Shown piece by piece: positions 1 to 4,137 of a stretch of 5,022 bases of DNA; within the stretch, counting starts at the first letter, position 1, and the number at the start of each line of letters is the position of its first letter. Source of the stretch: an uncultured Candidatus Melainabacteria bacterium (GTDB lineage: Bacteria > Cyanobacteriota > Vampirovibrionia > Gastranaerophilales > Gastranaerophilaceae); assembly GCA_934675225.1 (NCBI GenBank), contig CAKUQA010000136.1:1-5022 (forward strand). Direction: 5' to 3'. The notes beneath the pieces are model-generated. The model saw only the letters and a program-made list of their open reading frames with translations, did no database searches and was not told the DNA's origin. The position numbers were made by a program, and so were the translations under genes.

Positions 1-1
1 G

Positions 2-676
2 AATTTGCCTGATAAATGGGGAGAGGGTACTGATTTTGAAAATCGTGACAGATTTGTTTTGTCAAAAGGACATGCTTCTGCGATTTTGTATTCTGTTTTA
101 TCTCAAAAAGGATATATTCCTAAAGAAGAACTTATGGGGTTTAGAATTTTTGGGTCTAAACTTCAAGGACATCCTTGTCCGATTTGCCCCGGAGTAGAAG
201 TTGCAAGCGGTTCTCTTGGGCAAGGTTTATCAATAGCTTGTGGAATGGCTATGGGCTTAAAGTTAGACAAAAAGAATTCAAAAGTATATTGTTTGATGGG
301 CGATGGAGAGTTGCAAGAAGGTAGTGTTTGGGAAGCATTTATGCATTGTGCTCATCAAAAGTTAAATAATATTGTTGCAATTATTGATAGAAACAGATTA
401 CAAATTGACGGTTGCACAGAGTCTGTGAAAGGACTTGACCCACTTCCTGAAAAGATTAAAGCTTTTAATTGGGAAGTTGTAGAAATTGATGGAAATGATG
501 TAAATGCTGTTTATGAAGCTTTAGAAAAAGCTCAAAATGCTGATAGACCGTTTGCAATTGTAGCAAATACTATAAAAGGTAAAGGTGTTTCTTTTATGGA
601 AAATAATGCCGGTTGGCATGGAAAAGCTCCAAATAAAGAACAATATGAAATGGCAATAGCAGAATTGGATAAATAA
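2..676 (+). CDS. Transketolase, N-terminal (TPP-binding) subunit, 5'-truncated
   Basis: This is the pyrophosphate-binding half of a split transketolase, a cytoplasmic enzyme that moves two-carbon ketol units between sugar phosphates in the non-oxidative pentose phosphate pathway. The frame is open to the window's left edge, so the TTG at 5 is not taken as the start; about 45-55 N-terminal residues are missing compared with the usual 270-285. Numbering from that TTG, visible motifs are DRFVLSKGHAS (15-25) with the catalytic-site His23, GHP (55-57), GSLGQG (69-74), the TPP/metal signature beginning GDGELQEGS (99-107) and ending at DRN (128-130), LQIDG (132-136), and the C-terminal KGKG...WHGKAP (191-209). 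The protein ends after the TPP domain, as expected for a split subunit (COG3959 type) and not a full-length enzyme of ~650 residues. The C-terminal partner subunit does not follow; a YhcH-family gene does. Family assignment is secure; the physiological substrate is not known. Confidence 0.95.
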   Translation, partial: NLPDKWGEGTDFENRDRFVLSKGHASAILYSVLSQKGYIPKEELMGFRIFGSKLQGHPCPICPGVEVASGSLGQGLSIACGMAMGLKLDKKNSKVYCLMGDGELQEGSVWEAFMHCAHQKLNNIVAIIDRNRLQIDGCTESVKGLDPLPEKIKAFNWEVVEIDGNDVNAVYEALEKAQNADRPFAIVANTIKGKGVSFMENNAGWHGKAPNKEQYEMAIAELDK

Positions 677-1122
677 TGATTATTGATAAAATAGAAAATA
701 TTGAAAAATATTCAGAAATCCCACAAAAAGCTGTAGAATTTATTAAAAACTTGTCAGCTCAAACTCCTGTCGGACATTATGAGATTTCTGAAAATATATA
801 TGCAAATGTAGATGTTTATGAAACTAAAACTTTTGAAAATTGTAAGTTTGAAGCTCATAAAAAATATATCGATATTCAAATTTTGTTAGAAGGAACAGAA
901 AAACTTGATTTTATTTCAGTCGATGGTTTGAATATTGCGGAAGCTTATGATGCTAGTAGAGATGTAATGTTTTTTGAAAATCCTGAAAAATTTTCTGATA
1001 GCGTGATTTTAGAAGCAGGCAAATTCGCTTTTATAGGAACGCATGAAGCTCACAAACCACAAATTGCGATAAATAATAAACCCGAAAAAGTAAAAAAAGT
1101 GGTCGTAAAAATCTTGGTATAA
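676..1122 (+). CDS. YhcH/YjgK/YiaL family protein (DUF386)
   Basis: Complete 148-residue protein of the YhcH/YjgK/YiaL (EbgC-like, DUF386) family, small cupin-fold cytoplasmic proteins found in operons for sialic acid, diketogulonate, galactosides and other sugars; the exact reaction is settled for few members. Family hallmarks are the opening MIIDKIENIEKY, the VYETK strand (47-51), the E-x-H-x-x-Y-I-D-I-Q core (Glu59, His61, Asp66, Gln68), LLEGTEKLDF (70-79), YDASRD (91-96), and a late metal-site-like GTHEAHKP (121-128, His123/His126) followed by KKVVVK near the C-terminus. Most relatives have P-x-D-x-H-x-P where this one has G-T-H-E-A-H-K-P, a modest variation. The ATG shares its A with the transketolase TAA stop (TAATG), so the two are probably translationally coupled; a weak GGAT lies 5 nt upstream. 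Co-transcription with a transketolase half suggests use of a sugar or sugar acid feeding the pentose phosphate pool. That is inference from context. Confidence 0.9.
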   Translation: MIIDKIENIEKYSEIPQKAVEFIKNLSAQTPVGHYEISENIYANVDVYETKTFENCKFEAHKKYIDIQILLEGTEKLDFISVDGLNIAEAYDASRDVMFFENPEKFSDSVILEAGKFAFIGTHEAHKPQIAINNKPEKVKKVVVKILV

Positions 1123-1148
1123 AAAAAGTCCTTATTTAAGGACTTTTT
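1123..1148. terminator. Bidirectional intrinsic terminator between convergent genes
   Basis: A perfect 11-bp stem (AAAAAGTCCTT at 1123-1133, AAGGACTTTTT at 1138-1148) closes on a 4-nt ATTT loop. On the plus strand it is followed by a T-rich run to 1152; on the minus strand the A run at 1121-1127 supplies the U-tract. It starts one base after the last base of the YhcH-family stop codon, and its loop-proximal left arm contains the stop codon (1132-1134) of the minus-strand gene, so one element serves both convergent transcripts. Confidence 0.9.
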
Positions 1149-2040
1149 CTTTATAATCTTGAACTTCTTTGTTTGGGAATACCGACCCCAAATTTGGTTC
1201 TACAACTTTCTTGATAATAACGTTTTCTACAAATTTATCAATAGGGTTGATAGCCAAGCCTAAAGCGACAAAACCACCAATTGTTTTTAAAACTTTGGTA
1301 TTCATAATTTTGCTCTTTTGATATTTTTTGATAATATCTTCTGCCGCATCTCTAAGAGCTGTATTTTTATAATCCGGATCTTTAGCATATTTATTTTTTA
1401 ATTTACCGAATTTTTCAAATAGTTTCTCTGAAAATTCCGGCGGTCTTGTATCACTTGCTAAATTATTATAAATTTTAAACATTTCATCAATATGTTTGTT
1501 TGCAAATTTTAAAACTCTGTCTTTTTGAGACATCGCAAGTGATTCCGGATGACGTTTGTTGAAAATTGCATCGGCAATAAGTTTTATCGGATTTTTAAGT
1601 TTAGTTTCTCTAATTAATTTTTCTTGTTTTATAGAAATTGATTCTTTAAATTGTTCTTTAAATCCTTCAATATTGCCTTGGTATTTGTCAAGATGTCGTC
1701 TGCTTGTAAAGTTTTGCAAGAAATTAATTATTTCTTCTTGAGATTGTAATGAAAGTCCGTTTTTACCGGCAACACCTGCAGCGGAAGTCATTTTTTGACC
1801 GGCAATAACAGCTCCTGTTGGTAATAAAACACTTGCAAGCAGTTGGAATATAGCTTGTTCTGTTCCTCTCTTAGCGTTTGGATCATAAGATGTTTTTTCA
1901 TTTTTATATTTGTCATAGATATCTGCACCAAAATATAACATGGCAGGAAACCATAATAATGTGCCAAGTTTAGGCGCAACTTCGCTTAGTGCGGCACCAA
2001 GTTCGTTTGTATAAGCAAGTCCCCTTGCAGGCCATTTCAT
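1132..2040 (-). CDS. Lineage-specific predicted membrane protein (possibly N-terminally interrupted)
   Basis: A 302-residue protein from the first available ATG. I do not recognise a named domain; its style (KWPARGLAYTNE, FGADIYDKYKN, RGTEQAIFQLLASVLLPT) resembles hypothetical proteins I associate with Gastranaerophilales. Hydrophobic segments likely to span or dip into the membrane lie at about 24-40 (LGTLLWFPAMLYFGA), 63-81 (AIFQLLASVLLPTGAVIAG) and 249-266 (KVLKTIGGFVALGLAI). Between the second and third is a long, lysine-rich, probably helical soluble region (about 98-245). The ATG at 2038-2040 has no Shine-Dalgarno at normal distance: the nearest GGAG is 23 nt away. The frame continues upstream to a TTG at 2154 with a good ribosome site but crosses a TAG, so either this shorter product is made or the gene is a recent pseudogene. 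The last codons and stop sit inside the shared terminator hairpin. No function is proposed. Confidence 0.65.
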   Translation of the reverse strand: MKWPARGLAYTNELGAALSEVAPKLGTLLWFPAMLYFGADIYDKYKNEKTSYDPNAKRGTEQAIFQLLASVLLPTGAVIAGQKMTSAAGVAGKNGLSLQSQEEIINFLQNFTSRRHLDKYQGNIEGFKEQFKESISIKQEKLIRETKLKNPIKLIADAIFNKRHPESLAMSQKDRVLKFANKHIDEMFKIYNNLASDTRPPEFSEKLFEKFGKLKNKYAKDPDYKNTALRDAAEDIIKKYQKSKIMNTKVLKTIGGFVALGLAINPIDKFVENVIIKKVVEPNLGSVFPNKEVQDYKEKVLK

Positions 2041-2154
2041 TAACGGATCAGAATACTTATTATCTCCGTTTTTTTGATTGTTTGGTTTTTTGTATGTTTT
2101 ATTTGACTAAAAACTGACATTTGAGGTAAATTTGTAATTGTTTAATCTAATCAA
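2041..2154 (-). other. In-frame 5' extension of the membrane-protein gene, broken by one amber codon
   Basis: Reading the frame of the 1132-2040 gene upstream gives 38 codons from a TTG at 2152-2154. Codons 1-15 read MIRLNNYKFTSNVSF, codon 16 is TAG (2107-2109), and 22 more open codons lead into the annotated Met, including SNKTYKKPNNQK and a run ending YSDPL. The TTG has GGAG at 2164-2167 with 9 nt spacing, while the downstream ATG has no usable site. The segment KFTSNVSF-stop-SNK closely parallels GFNVASVNFKQNK at the N-terminus of the gene at 4138, which suggests that the stop replaces a sense codon such as AAG or CAG. Alternatives are a sequencing error, a fresh nonsense mutation, a 15-codon leader peptide, or readthrough. 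Confidence 0.55.
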
Positions 2155-2163
2155 GTCTGCAGT

Positions 2164-2167
2164 CTCC
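2164..2167 (-). promoter_or_regulatory. Shine-Dalgarno GGAG for the TTG start at 2154
   Basis: On the minus strand GTGGAGA places GGAG 9 nt before the TTG at 2152-2154. This is the only well-placed ribosome site for the 1132-2154 reading frame and is the main reason to suspect that the ATG at 2040 is not the original start. Confidence 0.55.
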
Positions 2168-2177
2168 ACAACTATTC

Positions 2178-2199
2178 TTCAGTATTTATAATACTTGAA
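2178..2199 (-). promoter_or_regulatory. Possible promoter -10 box within an inverted repeat
   Basis: The core AGTATT-TAT-AATACT (2181-2195) is a 6-bp inverted repeat. It extends on both sides by TTC/GAA with one extra T at 2196, giving 9-bp arms with one bulge. On the minus strand it contains TATAAA (2185-2190), five of six matches to a -10 box. A start of transcription near 2178 would leave a leader of about 24 nt before the TTG at 2154 and its ribosome site. No good -35 box was found 16-18 nt upstream, so this could be a weak or activator-dependent promoter, an operator, or chance in AT-rich DNA. Confidence 0.35.
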
Positions 2200-2257
2200 A
2201 AAAATATTTCTTGCTATTTTTTTTGATATTGTAAATATATTGTAATGTTTTGGGAGG

Positions 2258-3121
2258 TTAGGCTTTATAGTAAATCTCATTTACTAATACTAAAATTTTG
2301 TTGATAAAGTTTCTGTAAGCGGCTCTATCTGCTTCACCCGATAGTATAATATCAGCTTTTGCAGCGGTTGGATGAATGTGGGTTTTAGCTTTTGTAGAAG
2401 CGTTTTCATAAACTTCATCTGCGGAGTCACCTAAGTCTCTTTCAGCTGCTCTTTGGTAAAATCTTGCTTTTTGTATGTTATGTGAAACGGCAACAAAAAT
2501 TTTAAAATCAAAGGCATCAACAACTTTGTCAGTGAGTGTAAACAAACCTTCCGAAATAATAATTTTTGAAGGGAGAGCCAGTTTAATGTTATCACGTCTG
2601 ATTGCAGTTCCTGACATATCGTATTCGGGAAGATAAACTTTATTTCCAAAAAGTAATGACTTAATATGCTCTTTCATCAACTCCAATTCAAGAGCTTCCG
2701 GAACATCTAAATCATAATGTTTTGCGAACTCAGCAAAACTTCCGGCTTTTTTTACCATATCTGAACGATCATAATAATAATCATCGGTATTAATTCTAGT
2801 GATTGCGTTTTCGATACGATGTTCTTCTGCGAAACATTGTATTGTACTTATAATATCGTATGCTATAGTCGATTTCCCGCTTGCTGTTTCTCCGGCAATT
2901 CCGATAGAACAAGATCTTGTTATGTTATTTGATAAAAATAATGCCATTTTTTGAATGGCAGAACTTTTAACCTTTCGGAATATAGAATTAGGATGATTCA
3001 TTTCATCTAAAAAAATCTGATTTAATCTTTTTTCAACATAAAGAAAAAGATTGTTGTTAGAATGTAGAAAACTAGATTGGGTTTTAGTAACTGTTTCGTT
3101 TTTAATTAAAGTATTTTGCAA
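2258..3121 (-). CDS. Uridine kinase / phosphoribulokinase-family P-loop kinase with N-terminal extension
   Basis: A 287-residue cytoplasmic kinase of the PRK/uridine kinase family, most like uridine kinase (phosphorylation of uridine and cytidine with a nucleoside triphosphate, pyrimidine salvage). Walker A is GETASGKST (77-85). The substrate-site Asp pair is in NTDDYYYDRSDM (111-122). YDLDVPEALELELM (136-149) and VYLPEYDMSGTAIRRD (162-177) match the uridine-kinase lid and substrate strands, IIISEGLF (187-194) carries the conserved E-G, and KARFYQRAAERD (218-229) matches the arginine-rich lid. HIHPTAAKADIIL (248-260) corresponds to the family's C-terminal P...ADIII strand. Bacterial uridine kinases are usually ~205-215 residues; the extra ~70 N-terminal residues are polar then helical and belong to no domain I know. 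The start is TTG with AAGGA (3130-3134) 8 nt upstream; no in-frame ATG lies above it before a stop. Phosphoribulokinase itself is less likely; another nucleoside or sugar substrate cannot be excluded. Confidence 0.8.
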   Translation of the reverse strand: MQNTLIKNETVTKTQSSFLHSNNNLFLYVEKRLNQIFLDEMNHPNSIFRKVKSSAIQKMALFLSNNITRSCSIGIAGETASGKSTIAYDIISTIQCFAEEHRIENAITRINTDDYYYDRSDMVKKAGSFAEFAKHYDLDVPEALELELMKEHIKSLLFGNKVYLPEYDMSGTAIRRDNIKLALPSKIIISEGLFTLTDKVVDAFDFKIFVAVSHNIQKARFYQRAAERDLGDSADEVYENASTKAKTHIHPTAAKADIILSGEADRAAYRNFINKILVLVNEIYYKA

Positions 3122-3129
3122 TTTATAAA

Positions 3130-3134
3130 TCCTT
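3130..3134 (-). promoter_or_regulatory. Shine-Dalgarno AAGGA deciding the TTG start of the kinase
   Basis: On the minus strand AAGGA lies 8 nt before the TTG at 3119-3121. An ATG at 3141-3143 is out of frame and opens only a 6-codon ORF that stops just before the TTG, so the TTG is the supported start. Confidence 0.7.
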
Positions 3135-3273
3135 ATTTCTCATACAATAAAAATTGAACAAAAAAAAATTTGCCAACTGCTTTTTTATATGTTACCAAAA
3201 ATACATAAAAAAAATACTAAGTATGTATAAATGTAAAAAAATTGTAAACTATATAATTTTTGTTGTTAGTATT

Positions 3274-3295
3274 TTGCTTATAATAAGCAATTTTT
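3274..3295 (+). terminator. Terminator-like hairpin in the leader of the gene at 3347
   Basis: TTGCTTA (3274-3280) and TAAGCAA (3284-3290) form a perfect 7-bp stem with a 3-nt TAA loop, followed directly by TTTTT (3291-3295) and more pyrimidines. On the plus strand this has the form of a short, GC-poor intrinsic terminator or attenuator 50-70 nt before the start codon. The same bases contain a perfect TATAAT (3279-3284), so it may instead be a promoter -10 box whose symmetry is accidental. The two readings exclude each other: a hairpin must be transcribed to act, a -10 box lies upstream of the transcript. Confidence 0.35.
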
Positions 3296-3346
3296 CTTCT
3301 ATTGTTTTTTTATATGTATATAGGGAAAATTTTAGGATAGTTATTT

Positions 3347-3991
3347 ATGTCAAAATTCTTAAACATATTGCTTAATAAAGGTATAAAAGCCCCTCCTCTT
3401 TCGTGGCGAACAAGTTATGTTGGCTCAAAAATAAACTCTCTATGTAATTCTGTTAAAGAGTTATTTAAACCAAACAAGCTTGGTCAACAATTTAGTAAAG
3501 TAATGTGGTCAAATCCTAATGAAAAGTCAGTACAAGCAATTTGTGATGTTTTTGAAAAAGAAACCGGTTTGAAATTGCTAATGACTAGTCCAAAAGATGC
3601 TTATTGTTTTAATGAATTTGGAAATGTTCTTTTAAGGGATATTAAAGATGGCAGGTATCCTAAAGATTTAAAATATGTTGTATTTGGACATGGTGAAGGT
3701 TCTTCATTGATTAATTCAGGCAAAGATAAATGGCATGTTCTTGCAGACTCAAACATTGGAATATTTGATTTTATAAATAAAAATATTCCTAAAGGCGAAA
3801 AAGTATTGGTTAATTGTTGTGAGACAACTCCGAAACAATATAAACACCTACTTCCAAAAGAAAAACCCGCTATAGGATATCCGACAAATACAGATGCTTC
3901 AAGTACTTATTATTACCCGCTAAAAATAGTTCAAAGTGGAAGAAATGAAATTATTGGAGGTTATGCTAACGGAATTATGACTTTGTATTAA
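3347..3991 (+). CDS. Uncharacterised protein, candidate caspase-like (clan CD) cysteine peptidase
   Basis: A 214-residue protein that I do not recognise as a named family. The central region has the layout of the caspase-haemoglobinase fold: a hydrophobic strand ending in His-Gly (LKYVVFGHGEGSS, 108-120, His115), then 43 residues to a second strand ending in Cys-Glu-Thr (KVLVNCCETT, 152-161, Cys158 or Cys157). Legumains, CHAT proteins and caspases show the same H-G then C-E-S/T or C-x-G order with similar spacing, so His115/Cys158 is a plausible catalytic dyad. Residues 1-60 are basic with no clear signal peptide or membrane span, and 56-100 look like a mixed alpha/beta segment. The C-terminal third is rich in Tyr, Asn and Gly (TYYYPLK, IIGGYANG) and could form the remaining strands. 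The ATG has AGGA 9 nt upstream. It is flanked by a divergent kinase and a separately promoted membrane-protein gene. The peptidase idea is inference from motif pattern only; activity, substrate and location are unknown. Confidence 0.6.
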   Translation: MSKFLNILLNKGIKAPPLSWRTSYVGSKINSLCNSVKELFKPNKLGQQFSKVMWSNPNEKSVQAICDVFEKETGLKLLMTSPKDAYCFNEFGNVLLRDIKDGRYPKDLKYVVFGHGEGSSLINSGKDKWHVLADSNIGIFDFINKNIPKGEKVLVNCCETTPKQYKHLLPKEKPAIGYPTNTDASSTYYYPLKIVQSGRNEIIGGYANGIMTLY

Positions 3992-4137
3992 GTTTTTATG
4001 ATACATATTCTTTTATGTGTAGTAGTTTATAAGTGCTTAAATTCCGTTAAAATTACTTAAAATATAGGCAAATTTTAATTCCTACATGACTTTATAGTTG
4101 TACAATAAATATTATAATACTTTTACAGAGGTATAGT
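3992..4137. promoter_or_regulatory. Intergenic region with TATAAT promoter for the gene at 4138
   Basis: A perfect TATAAT lies at 4113-4118 with a weak TTTATA -35 (4091-4096) 16 nt upstream, predicting a transcript start near 4125 and a very short leader. AGAGG (4127-4131) sits 6 nt before the ATG at 4138. No convincing terminator follows the gene ending at 3991. The candidates are a 7-bp stem ATACATA/TATGTGT with one G-T pair (about 4002-4021) that lacks a T-tract, and an A/T-only stem TTAAAAT/ATTTTAA (4057-4063 and 4072-4078). Readthrough from the upstream gene is therefore possible. Confidence 0.5.

Larger units (their letters stand above)
3122..3346. promoter_or_regulatory. AT-rich divergent intergenic region with leader hairpin
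   Basis: This 225-bp stretch separates the minus-strand kinase from the plus-strand gene at 3347, so it should hold promoters for both. For the kinase, a weak candidate is TTGGCA (3171-3176, minus strand) with TTTTAT 18 nt downstream (3147-3152). For the plus-strand gene, TATAAA (3226-3231), TATAAT (3279-3284) and TATATA (3317-3322) are possible -10 boxes, none with a convincing -35. A small palindrome ATACT-A-AGTAT lies at 3214-3224. AGGA at 3334-3337, 9 nt before the ATG at 3347, is the ribosome site. An open frame from 3154 to 3375 is discounted because it has no ribosome site. Confidence 0.45.

Noticed and set aside
5..7. TTG at 5 as the real start of the transketolase subunit
   Set aside because: The frame is open upstream to the window edge and the family needs about 50 more N-terminal residues, so the gene is cut by the window boundary.
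1556..1979. Short open frames opposite and within the minus-strand membrane-protein gene (1556-1741 plus, 1788-1979 minus)
   Set aside because: Both lie wholly inside a longer coherent reading frame and have no recognisable protein features or ribosome sites.
2107..2109. TAG as a pyrrolysine or recoded glutamine codon
   Set aside because: No suppressor tRNA, pyrrolysine gene or second in-frame TAG is visible in the window; a nonsense mutation or sequence error is simpler. It is kept as a testable alternative in the findings only.
2226..2245. Direct repeat ATATTGTAA at 2226-2234 and 2237-2245 (11-bp spacing)
   Set aside because: The helical-turn spacing is suggestive of a binding site, but two copies of an A/T-rich 9-mer in this base composition are weak evidence, and the site lies between the kinase stop and the next promoter candidate with no partner elsewhere in the window.
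2431..2649. 72-codon minus-strand frame inside the kinase gene
   Set aside because: It overlaps the conserved kinase motifs in another frame and is a shadow of that gene.
3154..3375. Open frame on the plus strand that would encode a small hydrophobic protein of 73 residues
   Set aside because: Its TTG start and the internal ATG at 3223 have no ribosome site, it overlaps the well-supported start at 3347, and hydrophobic residues such as Phe, Ile and Tyr are what random AT-rich DNA encodes.
3680..3710. Gly-His-Gly-Glu-Gly in the 3347 gene as a lipase/esterase nucleophile motif (G-x-S-x-G)
   Set aside because: The central position is Gly, not Ser, and no Asp/His triad pattern follows; the His-Gly plus later Cys-Glu-Thr pattern fits a clan CD layout better.
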